Below, piece by piece: positions 32,712 through 40,920 of a stretch of DNA of 41,028 bases. Every line of letters starts with the position of its first letter. Position 1 is the first letter of the stretch. The notes below the pieces were generated by a model. That model was given only the letters and a program-made list of their open reading frames with translations, was not told the origin of the DNA and did not search any database. The translations under genes were made by a program, and so were the position numbers. Source of the stretch: Deltaproteobacteria bacterium (GTDB lineage Bacteria; Desulfobacterota; GWC2-55-46); assembly GCA_016234955.1 (NCBI GenBank), contig JACRNN010000077.1:1-41028 (forward strand). The letters run 5' to 3'.

Positions 32712-32740
32712 TTTACTTTACTCTTTTTTTTCTTTATAAT
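32712..32740 (+). promoter_or_regulatory. Sigma-70-type promoter of the P-type ATPase gene
   Basis: TTTACT (32712-32717), 17-nt spacer, perfect TATAAT (32735-32740), 40 bp before the ATG. It is divergent from the LPS promoter; together they fill the AT-rich gap 32614-32780. Confidence 0.6.
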
Positions 32741-32780
32741 CGAGGAGTCGCAAAATTACATCTCATAAAGGTATTTTAAA

Positions 32781-35483
32781 ATGGAGTGGTACCAGAAATC
32801 CGTCCACCAGGCCATCAAGGACCTCTCCGCGGACCCCGCGCGCGGCCTGACCGATGGCGAGGCGAGGGAGAGGCTCGGGAGATGGGGGACCAACACCCTG
32901 GCCGAGCCTGAGAAAGAGAGCTCCTTTATCAGGTTCCTAAAGCAGTTCGCCGAGTTCATTATAATCGTCCTCATAGGCGCGGCAATGATAGCCGGGGCGC
33001 TCGGCGAATGGGTCGACTCCATAGCCATCCTCTCCATAGTGCTCCTGAACGGCGTCATCGGCTTTATCCAGGAGAGAAAGGCCGAGCGCGTCATGGAGGC
33101 GCTCAAGAAACTCGCCACCCCCACGGCCAAGGTATTGAGGGACGGCGGATTGAGCTACGTCCCGTCCGCATCCCTTGTCCCCGGCGACACCGTCGTCCTT
33201 GAGGCCGGGGACTATGCGCCTGCGGACTGCCGCGTGATAGAGACGTCTTTTTTGAAGGTCGAAGAGGCCGCCCTGACGGGCGAATCCCAGGCCGTTGAGA
33301 AAGAGACCGGGGCCATTGAAAAGACCGTGCCGCTGGCCGACAGGACCAACATGGTCTACCTCGGCACTACAGCCGTTTACGGCAGGGGCAAGGCCGCAGT
33401 GGTCTCAACAGGCATGGCTACCGAGATGGGCAAGATCGCCCGGCTCCTGCAGGGGGTGAAGCAGGAGCCCACGCCGTTGCAGAAAAAACTCTCCGAGTTC
33501 AGCCGCCGCCTCGTCTACGCCGCCGGGGCGATATGCGCGCTGATATTCGTGCTCGGCATAATGCGGGGCGAAGGCGCCGTCGAGATGTTCCTCACCTCCG
33601 TCAGCCTCGCCGTGGCGGCCATACCGGAGGGCCTCCCGGCCGTCGTGACCATAACGCTCGCGCTCGGGGTGCAGAGGATGGTCAACAGGCACGCCATCAT
33701 TAAAAAGCTCCCGTCCGTGGAGACCCTCGGCTCAGCCACCGTAATAGCCTCGGACAAGACCGGCACCATCACCCAGAACCAGATGACCGTCAAGAAGATA
33801 TACCTCCCAGGCGGCGACGTCGTCTCCGTGACCGGCTCCGGGTACGCGCCGGAGGGGCGGTTCTACAGGGACTCTCAGGAGATAGACCCGGCCTTATACC
33901 CCGATCTCCTGCTCGCCATAAAGGCCGGCGTCCTGTGCAACGGGGCAGAGCTTAAAAAGACCGACAACGGATGGAGCGTTGTCGGGGACCCCACCGAAGG
34001 GGCGCTCCTGACCCTGGGGCTCAAGGCGGGGATGGAAAAGGGGGCCCTTGCCCACGCCCTCGGCTTTGCCGGCGAGGTCCCGTTCGACGCCTCAAGAAAG
34101 CTCATGACGATGGTCTACCGGGGTGATGGACTCCATTACGCGTTTGTCAAAGGGGCCGTTGAGCGCATCCTGCCGCTCTGTACCTCGATATTCGACGGAA
34201 AGGCGTCCAGGCCGATTGAAGAGGCCGACATGGAGCGGATAAGAAAGGCGGCGGACGGGCTCTCGACAGAGGCACTGAGGGTGTTGGCCCTTGCCTTCAG
34301 GGAATCTTCAGAAGAGTTGACCGTGGAGGACCCGGCCGGACTTGAAAAGGACCTGACCTTTATCGCCGTTGCGGGCATGTTGGACCCGCCGAGGGAGGAG
34401 ATATCTTCGGCGGTAAAGGTGGCCCGCTCCGCTGGGATAACCCCGATAATGATAACCGGGGACCACAAGCTTACGGCGGTTGCGATAGCGAGGGAGACGG
34501 ACATATTCAGGGACGGCGACATCGCCGTAACGGGCACGGAGCTTGACGCGATGGGCGCGGAGGAGTTCAGGGAAAAGCTCCCGAGGATAAAGATATACGC
34601 CAGGGTCAACCCCGAGCACAAGCTAAAGGTCGTGAAGGCATGGAAGGGGATCGGGGAGGTAATCTGCATGACGGGCGACGGGGTGAACGACGCCCCGGCC
34701 CTGAAGGAGGCCGACATCGGGGTGGCCATGGGCATAACCGGCACGGACGTCACCAAAGAGGCCTCCGACATGGTCTTGACGGACGATAACTTCGCCTCCA
34801 TAGTCTCGGCGGTGGAGGAGGGGCGCGGTATATTCGACAACATAAGGCGCGTCATCCACTTCCTGCTCTCCTGCAATATCGGCGAGATACTCGTCCTCCT
34901 TATAGCCTCCCTTGTGGGGATGCCTCTGCCGCTCCTCCCGGTCCAGATACTCTGGACGAACCTCGTCACGGACGGCCTGCCGGCCCTCGGACTTGCTATG
35001 GAGCGGGTAGACCCGACCGTCATGGAGCGGATGCCGAGGAAAAGGGACGAGGGGATTGTGACCGGAAGGCTCCTCGGCGTAATGACGCTCCAGGGCGTAT
35101 TCATCGCCTTATGCACCCTGTCGGTATTCGCCCTCGAGGTCTACTACTTCGGGGCGCCTCTTATGAAGGCGCAGACCATGGCCTTTACGGTGCTGGTCTT
35201 CTGCCAGAAGTTCCACGTCTTCAACTGCAGGAGCGTCTGGGAGTCCGTGTTCAAGATAGGCGTATTCTCCAACAACATGCTCAACTGGGCGGTGGCGACG
35301 ATACTCGCCACCCAGCTCATCGTCATCTACGTCCCGCCGCTCCAGCCGATATTCAAGGTCGCGCCCCTGGGCTGGTTCGACTGGGTGGTGGTGACGACGG
35401 CTTCCGTCCAGCCGCTTGTCATGATGGAGATAGTCAAGGCAGTACTATCAAAAAGGTGGATGGGACGGCAGGAGGGGGCATGA
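32781..35483 (+). CDS. Calcium-type cation P-type ATPase (P2A / SERCA-like)
   Basis: This 900-residue pump has the actuator motif TGES (166-169), PEGLP in membrane helix 4 (282-286), the phosphorylation site DKTGT (Asp325), KGAVERIL and the hinge MTGDGVNDAP (from 630). Helix 5 has NIGE and helix 6 has NLVTDG, which fit the Asn, Glu, Thr and Asp ligands of the SERCA calcium site. It therefore probably exports Ca2+, possibly Mn2+, from the cytoplasm. Length and domain order are complete. A TTTACT-17-TATAAT promoter precedes it and the RBS is weak (AAAGGT). It is a single gene, divergent from the LPS cluster. Confidence 0.93.
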   Translation: MEWYQKSVHQAIKDLSADPARGLTDGEARERLGRWGTNTLAEPEKESSFIRFLKQFAEFIIIVLIGAAMIAGALGEWVDSIAILSIVLLNGVIGFIQERKAERVMEALKKLATPTAKVLRDGGLSYVPSASLVPGDTVVLEAGDYAPADCRVIETSFLKVEEAALTGESQAVEKETGAIEKTVPLADRTNMVYLGTTAVYGRGKAAVVSTGMATEMGKIARLLQGVKQEPTPLQKKLSEFSRRLVYAAGAICALIFVLGIMRGEGAVEMFLTSVSLAVAAIPEGLPAVVTITLALGVQRMVNRHAIIKKLPSVETLGSATVIASDKTGTITQNQMTVKKIYLPGGDVVSVTGSGYAPEGRFYRDSQEIDPALYPDLLLAIKAGVLCNGAELKKTDNGWSVVGDPTEGALLTLGLKAGMEKGALAHALGFAGEVPFDASRKLMTMVYRGDGLHYAFVKGAVERILPLCTSIFDGKASRPIEEADMERIRKAADGLSTEALRVLALAFRESSEELTVEDPAGLEKDLTFIAVAGMLDPPREEISSAVKVARSAGITPIMITGDHKLTAVAIARETDIFRDGDIAVTGTELDAMGAEEFREKLPRIKIYARVNPEHKLKVVKAWKGIGEVICMTGDGVNDAPALKEADIGVAMGITGTDVTKEASDMVLTDDNFASIVSAVEEGRGIFDNIRRVIHFLLSCNIGEILVLLIASLVGMPLPLLPVQILWTNLVTDGLPALGLAMERVDPTVMERMPRKRDEGIVTGRLLGVMTLQGVFIALCTLSVFALEVYYFGAPLMKAQTMAFTVLVFCQKFHVFNCRSVWESVFKIGVFSNNMLNWAVATILATQLIVIYVPPLQPIFKVAPLGWFDWVVVTTASVQPLVMMEIVKAVLSKRWMGRQEGA

Positions 35484-35499
35484 GGGGCCTCTCAGGGTT

Positions 35500-35535
35500 T
35501 AAAACCACGGCGGCCTTGGAACGCTAAAAATCCCT
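35500..35535. repeat. R2-like partial repeat in the ATPase-nadA junction
   Basis: On the minus strand TTTTTAGCGTTCCAAGGCC matches the head of R2 units; the rest is diverged. It lies between the converging ATPase and nadA genes and includes the nadA stop. Confidence 0.35.
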
Positions 35536-36444
35536 CGGCACCTTGAGCATCCGGTCGAGCGCGGCCTTTGCCCCGGCCCTTATATCCTCGTCCACGGAGA
35601 CCACGTTCTTCATCTCCCTCAGGCTCTCGGCCACGTCCTCGAGGGCCGTCAGCTTCATGTTCGGGCAGACGAGCGACCTGGACGGCAATATGAACTTCTT
35701 GTCCGGGTTATCCTTCTTAAGCCTGTAGAGTATGCCCATCTCCGTGCCGACGATTATCGTCTTTGCCGCGCTCGACTTCGCGTACTTGTACATGCCTGAG
35801 GTCGAGCATACGTGGTCGGCGAGCCTGACGACCGCGGGACTGCACTCCGGGTGGCAGACAAAGACCGCCCCGGGGTTCTCCGCCTTAGCCTTCAAGACCT
35901 CTTCCGTGGTAAGCTTCTCGTGCGTGGGGCAGAACCCGTCCCACCACTCCATCTTCTTCTTCGCTGAGAGGGACACGTAGTGGGATAGGTTCCTGTCCGG
36001 TATCATGTAGACCCTCTCTTCCGCGAGCGAGTTGACCACGCTCACGGCGTTGGCCGAGGTGCAGCATATATCGCTCAACGCCTTTACCGCGGCGCTCGTG
36101 TTGACGTACGCGACCACCGGGACCCCCGGCCTCTTCTCCTTTTCCCTTATCAGCTCCTCGGGGGTTATCATGTCCGCCATCGGGCACCCGGCGTCCATCC
36201 TGGGCAGTATCACGGTCTTTTGAGGGGAGAGTATCGCGGCGGACTCCGCCATGAAGCGCACACCGCAGAAGACTATGACCTTGGCGGCGGATTCTGAGGC
36301 GGCTTGGCTGAGCGCGAGCGAATCGCCGGTGATGTCAGCGGTCTCCTGCACCTCGTCCCTCTGGTAATTGTGCGCCAGCATTATGGCGTCCCGCTCCTTC
36401 AACAGGGCCCGCACCTCTTTTTTAAGGCTATCTTTATCCCTCAT
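35524..36444 (-). CDS. nadA: Quinolinate synthase
   Basis: This 306-residue enzyme condenses iminoaspartate with dihydroxyacetone phosphate to quinolinate in NAD synthesis. It has AHNYQRDEVQETADITGDSLALS near the start, and three conserved cysteine contexts for the 4Fe-4S cluster: CCTSANA (127/128), GFCPTHE (172) and LVCPNMK (260). HPECSPAVV and STSGMYKYA are also typical. Length is that of the short, oxygen-sensitive type. nadB and nadC are not adjacent. It converges on the P-type ATPase and diverges from AMMECR1. Confidence 0.95.
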   Translation of the reverse strand: MRDKDSLKKEVRALLKERDAIMLAHNYQRDEVQETADITGDSLALSQAASESAAKVIVFCGVRFMAESAAILSPQKTVILPRMDAGCPMADMITPEELIREKEKRPGVPVVAYVNTSAAVKALSDICCTSANAVSVVNSLAEERVYMIPDRNLSHYVSLSAKKKMEWWDGFCPTHEKLTTEEVLKAKAENPGAVFVCHPECSPAVVRLADHVCSTSGMYKYAKSSAAKTIIVGTEMGILYRLKKDNPDKKFILPSRSLVCPNMKLTALEDVAESLREMKNVVSVDEDIRAGAKAALDRMLKVPRDF

Positions 36445-36595
36445 ATCCGTCCCGTCCGGCCCCCCTCCCGAAAATATTCACGCAGGCATTGATTATATGA
36501 TAATATATAAGAAAATAAAATCGGTAAATGATGGCCGGGATCAAGGCGCGCTTAAAGCCCGGAATAAAATCCGATAGCAAGGGATCATATCAGAT
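36445..36595. other. Divergent nadA / AMMECR1 intergenic region
   Basis: About 150 bp of which 36485-36525 is strongly AT-rich with ATATGATAATATATAAG. It likely holds promoters for both genes; TATAAT on the minus strand (36497-36492) is a candidate -10 for nadA but no clear -35 pairs with it. Confidence 0.35.
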
Positions 36596-37138
36596 ATGAC
36601 GCTCACAGCCACTGAGAAAAGGACCATACTGAGGCTTGCCAGGACCTCCATAGAGTCGCACCTGATAGGGACTCCCCCCTTCAGGATAGACCCTGAGAAG
36701 GGCGCCATGACCGAGGACTCCGGCGCGTTCGTGTCGCTCCACAGGGGTGGAAGGCTCAGGGGCTGCATAGGCACATTCGCCTCCCCCAACCCGCTCTACA
36801 AGACCGTGATGGACATGGCCGCGGCCGCGGCACAGAAGGACCCGAGGTTTCCGCCCGTCGCCCCTGAAGAGCTCAAGGAGATAAAGATAGAGGTGTCGGT
36901 CCTGACCCCGCTAAAGGAGATAACAGGCCCGGAGGAGATAGAGATAGGCAGGCACGGCATCTATATAGTCAAGGGTAGCGCCAGGGGGGTGCTACTGCCG
37001 CAGGTGGCCGTCGAGCACGGTTTCGACCGGTACGTATTCCTCGACCAGACATGCGTTAAGGCCGGGATCTCCCCGGGAGACTGGAAAGAGGGAGCCACGA
37101 TATTCACCTTCGAGGCCGAGATATTCAAGGAGGAGTGA
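36596..37138 (+). CDS. amrA: AMMECR1 domain protein (AmmeMemoRadiSam system protein A)
   Basis: This 180-residue protein has the family motif LRGCIG (54-59), then AAAAAQKDPRFPPVAPEEL and IEVSVLTPLKEI, and ends with a GVLLPQVAVEHGFDRYVFLDQTCVKAG block, as in AMMECR1 proteins. In bacteria the gene often accompanies a Memo-like dioxygenase (AmrB) and a radical SAM enzyme (AmrS). Neither is in this window. The start ATG at 36596 has AAGGGA about 10 nt upstream. No molecular function is established for the family; the gene symbol follows common annotation. Confidence 0.9.
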   Translation: MTLTATEKRTILRLARTSIESHLIGTPPFRIDPEKGAMTEDSGAFVSLHRGGRLRGCIGTFASPNPLYKTVMDMAAAAAQKDPRFPPVAPEELKEIKIEVSVLTPLKEITGPEEIEIGRHGIYIVKGSARGVLLPQVAVEHGFDRYVFLDQTCVKAGISPGDWKEGATIFTFEAEIFKEE

Positions 37139-37146
37139 GGCGTTTC

Positions 37147-38343
37147 CTACCCAAGCTTTCCGGCCGTCTCCCTTATCCTCCTGACGCCCTCGACCACGTT
37201 CTTCATCGAGGTCGCGTATGAAAGCCTTATGTATCTGTCGTCCCCGAACGGCCCTCCGGGGACGACGGCAACGCCCGCCTCGTCGAGGAGACAGGCGGCA
37301 AAGTCCGCCGATCCCTTGACCTCGCGGCCCTTGAACCTCCCGCCAAGAAGCCCTGAAATGTTCGCGAATACATAGAACGCCCCGAGCGGCTTGAACGCGC
37401 TAATGCCCTCGATGGAGTTGAGCGCCTCCACCATGGCGTTGCGCCTCTTCTCGAACTCCTTGACCATGATCGCCAGGGAGTCCTGCGGGCCGCTTATAGC
37501 CTCCACTGCCGCCCACTGGCTTATCGACGCCGGGTTTGACGTGGACTGGCTCTGGATGGAGGTCATGGCCTTTACTATCTCCTTTGGCCCGGCGGCGTAT
37601 CCTATCCTCCAGCCGGTCATGGAGTACGTCTTTGATACTCCGTTGAGCACTACGCTACACCTCTTCGCCTCCTCGGACGTCGAGGCGATGGACGCGGAGT
37701 TGAACCCGTCGTAAGTCAGCTTCTCGTATATCTCATCCGATATTATCAGGACGTTATTCTCAAGCGCAACGTCCGCGAGCCCCTTCAACTCCTCGAACGT
37801 GTACGCGGCCCCGGTCGGGTTTGAAGGGCTGTTTATGACGACGGCCTTTGTGCGCGGGGTGATGCTCTCCCTGAACGCCTCAACGGACATCTTGAAGCCC
37901 GCTGACTCTTCCGTGGGTATTATCCTGGGCACGCCCTTGCCGAGGGCTACCATCACCGGGTACGAGAGCCAGTAGGGCGACGGGATGACGACCTCGTCGC
38001 CGGGGTCGAGTATGGCCTGGAAGAGGTTATATATGGAGTGCTTCCCCCCGCAGGATACGATTATCTCGTCCCTTGAGTACGCGAGGCTGTTGTCCCTCTT
38101 GAACTTGCCTATTACGGCGTCCTTGAGCTCGTTTATGCCGCCGACCGCTGTATATTTGGTCTGGCCGTCCCGTATCGCCTTTATGGCGGCGTTTTTTATG
38201 TTCTCGGGCGTGTCGAAGTCCGGCTCGCCCGCGCCGAGGCCGACGATGTCCCTGCCCTCGGCGGCCAGGGCCTTGGCCTTTGCGGTGATCGCGAGTGTGG
38301 CGGACTCCTCCAGCCCGGAGAGCCTGCCCGAAAGCCTGATCAT
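37147..38343 (-). CDS. PLP-dependent aspartate-type aminotransferase
   Basis: This 398-residue class I/II aminotransferase has GAGEPDFDTPENIK at the start, NSPSNPTGAAY with Asn175, SDEIYEKLTYDG with Asp203 and Tyr206, and the Schiff-base lysine in SKTYSMTGWRIGYAAG (Lys238). It matches the subgroup Ib aspartate aminotransferases (AspB/AspC), which transfer the amino group of aspartate to 2-oxoglutarate; some also use prephenate. A good RBS (AAGGAG, 8 nt before the ATG) sets the start. The RBS region overlaps the end of the hicA remnant. It converges on AMMECR1. Confidence 0.92.
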   Translation of the reverse strand: MIRLSGRLSGLEESATLAITAKAKALAAEGRDIVGLGAGEPDFDTPENIKNAAIKAIRDGQTKYTAVGGINELKDAVIGKFKRDNSLAYSRDEIIVSCGGKHSIYNLFQAILDPGDEVVIPSPYWLSYPVMVALGKGVPRIIPTEESAGFKMSVEAFRESITPRTKAVVINSPSNPTGAAYTFEELKGLADVALENNVLIISDEIYEKLTYDGFNSASIASTSEEAKRCSVVLNGVSKTYSMTGWRIGYAAGPKEIVKAMTSIQSQSTSNPASISQWAAVEAISGPQDSLAIMVKEFEKRRNAMVEALNSIEGISAFKPLGAFYVFANISGLLGGRFKGREVKGSADFAACLLDEAGVAVVPGGPFGDDRYIRLSYATSMKNVVEGVRRIRETAGKLG

Positions 38344-38370
38344 TGAAGATGCTCCTTGTCGGTCTTGGTT

Positions 38371-38478
38371 TTAACGTTCTTGAAACCCATGGCTCCCATG
38401 CTGACGCACTTCCTTAAAGCCATGATTGGCCGGGATGGCACATACTTCTTTTCCTGAAAGAACACGCAATTTACCCAA
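38371..38478 (-). pseudogene. Truncated HicA toxin remnant
   Basis: Directly downstream of hicB, and overlapping its last codons, a 35-codon frame can be read on the minus strand. From a TTG at 38478 it gives GKLRVLSGKEVCAI, then ANHGFKEVRQHGSH, then stops with TAA at 38373-38371. This matches the N-terminal half of HicA mRNA interferases (LSGKEV, HGF..VRQ.GSH with the catalytic His). A full HicA has roughly 60-80 residues, and the C-terminal half is missing. In another frame LKPRPTRSIF resembles the HicA end, so an internal deletion plus frameshift is likely. No intact toxin can be made. Confidence 0.75.
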
Positions 38479-38686
38479 TCGCCACCTCAAGCTGGGTCAC
38501 GAAAACCTCATCATGAAGTCGCTGCTTTATCTCCTCAGGTGATGCGGTCTCGGAAAATAGCTCCAACGCTTCGCGCAGATTGTCCCTGGCGTGTTCGACG
38601 CTGTCCCCCTGACTTGCGATATCCAACTCCGGGCACAGTGACACATATCCGTCGCCCTCGCGCTCAATAATTGCTGTAAGTTTCAT
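38471..38686 (-). CDS. hicB: HicB-family antitoxin (orphaned)
   Basis: This 71-residue protein starts MKLTAIIEREGDGYVSLCPELDIASQGDS, then ARDNLREALELF, as in the partially degraded RNase H fold of HicB antitoxins. HicB normally binds and neutralises HicA and represses its own promoter. Its own helix-turn-helix is not visible in this short form. The RBS TAGGAGGT, 5 nt before the ATG, is strong. The hicA reading frame that overlaps its stop is broken, so the antitoxin is a likely remnant of a hicBA operon. It may still bind toxins from elsewhere. Confidence 0.88.
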   Translation of the reverse strand: MKLTAIIEREGDGYVSLCPELDIASQGDSVEHARDNLREALELFSETASPEEIKQRLHDEVFVTQLEVAIG

Positions 38687-38752
38687 GGATGACCTCCTAT
38701 CTCCCTACGTTCGTATCTCATTCGATAAAGGGAGGCGGGGCCGTAAACGAGC

Positions 38753-39256
38753 CTACCGCCCCTTGCCCCCTCCGTACTTCTCCTTGAGCCTCCCGGCCAC
38801 CCCTGGCGTGACAAACGCGCCGACGTCCCCGCCGAGCCTCGCTATCTCCTTTATGAACCTCGAGCTGACGGCGGCGTAGTTCTCGGCGGTCATCATGAAG
38901 ACCGTCTCGACGCCGGGGTCGAGCTTGCGGTTTATGAGCGCCATCTGGAACTCGTATTCGAAGTCAGAGATGACCCTCAGGCCCCGCAATACCGTCCGGG
39001 CCTTCTTCTTCCTCATATACTCTATCAGCAGTCCGTCGAAACTCTCGACACTTACGTTGCCGTACCCCTTTATCTCCTCCCCTATCGTCTCAAGGCGCTC
39101 TTCCACGTCAAAGAGCGGCGCCTTGGACTGGCTGACGGCGACGGCGACGATGAGCTGGTCGAAGAGGTTCAACCCCCTCTCTATTATGTCGAGATGGCCC
39201 CTTGTCATCGGGTCGAACGTCCCTGGATATACCCCTATGTGCTTAACTTTCGCCAT
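38753..39256 (-). CDS. coaD: Phosphopantetheine adenylyltransferase
   Basis: This 167-residue enzyme makes dephospho-CoA from 4'-phosphopantetheine and ATP. The nucleotidyltransferase motif appears as YPGTFDPMTRGHLDIIERG, LRGLRVISDFEYEFQMALINRKL follows, and TAENYAAVSSRFIKEIARLGGDV near the C-terminus is the second signature. Length is standard. It overlaps rsmD by 14 nt, a common pairing in bacteria, so the two are translated together. Confidence 0.96.
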   Translation of the reverse strand: MAKVKHIGVYPGTFDPMTRGHLDIIERGLNLFDQLIVAVAVSQSKAPLFDVEERLETIGEEIKGYGNVSVESFDGLLIEYMRKKKARTVLRGLRVISDFEYEFQMALINRKLDPGVETVFMMTAENYAAVSSRFIKEIARLGGDVGAFVTPGVAGRLKEKYGGGKGR

Positions 39257-39809
39257 CCTTCGCGCGCGGCCTCAGGAAATATACCAGAGTGTCGCCGTAC
39301 CTCCTCTCGTCCGTTATATCGAGGTTCTCAAGCGCCGCCTTCAACGGCGCCCTCCTGGAGGTCTCGGCCACCATCACGCCGGAGCTGTTTAAAAGCCCGG
39401 AGGCGTCCACGGCCTCTACAGTCTCATGGAAAAGGGATGTATCGTACGGAGGGTCTACTATAATGAGATCGTATCCAGGGCCCTTCCCTGAGAGATAGCG
39501 GATAGCGCTGAGGACGTCCTTTTTCAATATGACGGCGTTTTCAAGCCCGCAGGCCTCAAGGTTCTTTTTTATGATGGAGACGGCCTTCGAGTCCATATCG
39601 ACGAATACCGCTTCTTCGGCGCCCCTGCTGAGCGCCTCTATGCCCATCGCGCCGCTGCCGGCATAAAGGTCCATCACCCTTTTGAAAGGGAACTCCCTCG
39701 GGAGTATGTTGAAGACCGCCTCCCTGACCTTATCCGATGTCGGCCTTATGGAGAGCCCCGTGAAGCCGGCGAGCCTCCTGCCTTTGCACTTTCCGGCGAT
39801 TACCCTCAT
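39243..39809 (-). CDS. rsmD: 16S rRNA (guanine(966)-N2)-methyltransferase
   Basis: This 188-residue SAM enzyme begins MRVIAGKCKGRRL, then RPTSDKVREAVFNIL, the AdoMet loop DLYAGSGAMGIEAL (47-60) and the catalytic DPPY (119-122). It methylates G966 of 16S rRNA. Downstream it overlaps coaD; upstream, yjbQ is 40 nt away on the same strand. The match to the family is complete. Confidence 0.95.
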   Translation of the reverse strand: MRVIAGKCKGRRLAGFTGLSIRPTSDKVREAVFNILPREFPFKRVMDLYAGSGAMGIEALSRGAEEAVFVDMDSKAVSIIKKNLEACGLENAVILKKDVLSAIRYLSGKGPGYDLIIVDPPYDTSLFHETVEAVDASGLLNSSGVMVAETSRRAPLKAALENLDITDERRYGDTLVYFLRPRAKDGES

Positions 39810-39849
39810 TCCGGGATATCCACCCGCGGCGCGGCGCGGCCCCGCGTCG

Positions 39850-40302
39850 TCATTTCTTCCTGGCGCCGCGCGGCTCCCTCCCCGTCATCGCCCCGAAGAC
39901 CTTGATGGAGACGAGCCTGCTCCGCGGCCCGTCGAACTCGGAGAAGTAGACCGCCTGCCACTGGCCGAGGGCCGGCCTGCCCTTTGTCACCGGGACGATG
40001 ACGCTGCTCCCGACGAAAAGGGACTTGAGATGCGCGTCCGCGTTTCGCCCGTACTCCCCCTTGTTGTGCCGGTAGGTGGGCTTGTTCGGGACCATCTCGT
40101 CCAGGAATTTATGGAAGTCCTCCTCGAGGTCCTTATCCGGGTTATTGAAGTGCAGGCCCGCGGTGGTATGGCCCGTGGATACCAGCGCCATGCCTTCGCT
40201 TATGCCGCTTTCAAGGATGACGGCCTCCACCTGGTTGGTGATGTTCACCTCCTCGGTCTTCGCGCCTGTCTTTATCCTGATCGCGTTGGTAAAAACCTTC
40301 AT
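39850..40302 (-). CDS. yjbQ: YjbQ family protein (UPF0047, secondary thiamine-phosphate synthase type)
   Basis: This 150-residue protein has VSTGHTTAGLHFNNPD (42-57), the metal and substrate-site motif, then YRHNKGEYGRNADAHLKSLFVGSSVIVPV and LGQWQAVYFSEFDGPRSR, as in the family. A weak thiamine-phosphate synthase activity has been reported for members; the main role is not settled. GGAGGG stands three nt before ATG 40302. It follows two R2 tandem repeats that separate it from the DUF2007 gene. Confidence 0.9.
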   Translation of the reverse strand: MKVFTNAIRIKTGAKTEEVNITNQVEAVILESGISEGMALVSTGHTTAGLHFNNPDKDLEEDFHKFLDEMVPNKPTYRHNKGEYGRNADAHLKSLFVGSSVIVPVTKGRPALGQWQAVYFSEFDGPRSRLVSIKVFGAMTGREPRGARKK

Positions 40303-40330
40303 TTACCCTCCTCGATAACCGGATTTTATT

Positions 40331-40430
40331 TTTAGCGTCCTGACACCCCTTGGGTCTTTAAGGCCGGGGAGGTTTCATTTTTTTAGCGTTCTGATACCCC
40401 ACAGGCCTTTGAGCTTGGTGAGGTTTCATT
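40331..40430 (+). repeat. Repeat R2, two tandem units of 51-bp period
   Basis: TTTAGCGTCCTGACACCCC at 40331 and TTTAGCGTTCTGATACCCC at 40382 head two units, each followed by GGG.CTTT, a G-rich stretch and GAGGTTTCATT. A third head fragment, TAGCG, starts at 40434. Single or tandem copies occur at 2828, 14661 and partly at 35500. Confidence 0.7.
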
Positions 40431-40532
40431 TCGATAGCGGGGCCGTATCGCCTGGACGGCTACAATTATACTTTTTTGCGGCGGATAATGCCATAACTTC
40501 CATGCCGGGCGGTCCGCGTTTTCGGCGGCCCG

Positions 40533-40784
40533 TCAGACCCTGAACCTGCCCTCCCTGGAGATGACGCCGCTTCTCCTGGCGTCATTGATGATCCTCCTGG
40601 CGTTCTCGACCTTGTCCTCCTCAACCGCTATCCTCTTCTCGAAGTACACATCGGGGTCGGCGGAGGGGTTGAACGTCCTGATGGAGCAACTTATGTCATA
40701 GTCCTCCAAAAGGGTCTCTATCACGTTCGCGTCGAACTCGTCGTAGAACGAATATATGTCTATGAAGTCTATCCTGCTGGCCAT
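40533..40784 (-). CDS. DUF2007 domain protein (putative signal transducing protein)
   Basis: This 83-residue protein fits the DUF2007 pattern: FIDIYSFYDEFDANVIETLLEDYDISCSIR, then RIAVEEDKVENARRIINDAR. Such small ferredoxin-like fold proteins are named putative signal transducers and have no settled function. It is the first gene of the minus-strand group yjbQ-rsmD-coaD but is separated by about 230 bp that hold only R2 repeats and low-complexity sequence. Confidence 0.85.
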   Translation of the reverse strand: MASRIDFIDIYSFYDEFDANVIETLLEDYDISCSIRTFNPSADPDVYFEKRIAVEEDKVENARRIINDARRSGVISREGRFRV

Positions 40785-40824
40785 CGGTTCACTGAGTATA
40801 TTGAAAAGCGATTATTTTGTCAAC

Positions 40825-40849
40825 GGTTACATACGGGTGGTAATGTACC
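40825..40849. other. Imperfect palindrome
   Basis: GGTTACAT and ATGTACC flank a short spacer. It could be a protein-binding site or an outer end of a mobile element. It lies 35 bp after the DUF2007 start, on the side of the hairpin leader. Confidence 0.3.
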
Positions 40850-40872
40850 ATATCTTGTGTCAGTAAAAGGAA

Positions 40873-40920
40873 AGGGGTATCTTTATAGCGGCTCGCAACC
40901 AACTATAAGGAGATACCCCT
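40873..40920 (+). promoter_or_regulatory. RBS-sequestering hairpin leader
   Basis: The left arm AGGGGTATCTTTATAG (40873-40888) pairs with CTATAAGGAGATACCCCT (40903-40920) over all 16 left-arm bases, with only a two-base bulge within AAGGAGA on the right. The Shine-Dalgarno sequence AAGGAG (40907-40912) thus lies in the stem directly before ATG 40921. In RNA form this would limit initiation, as described for leaders of some transposase genes. Confidence 0.55.
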
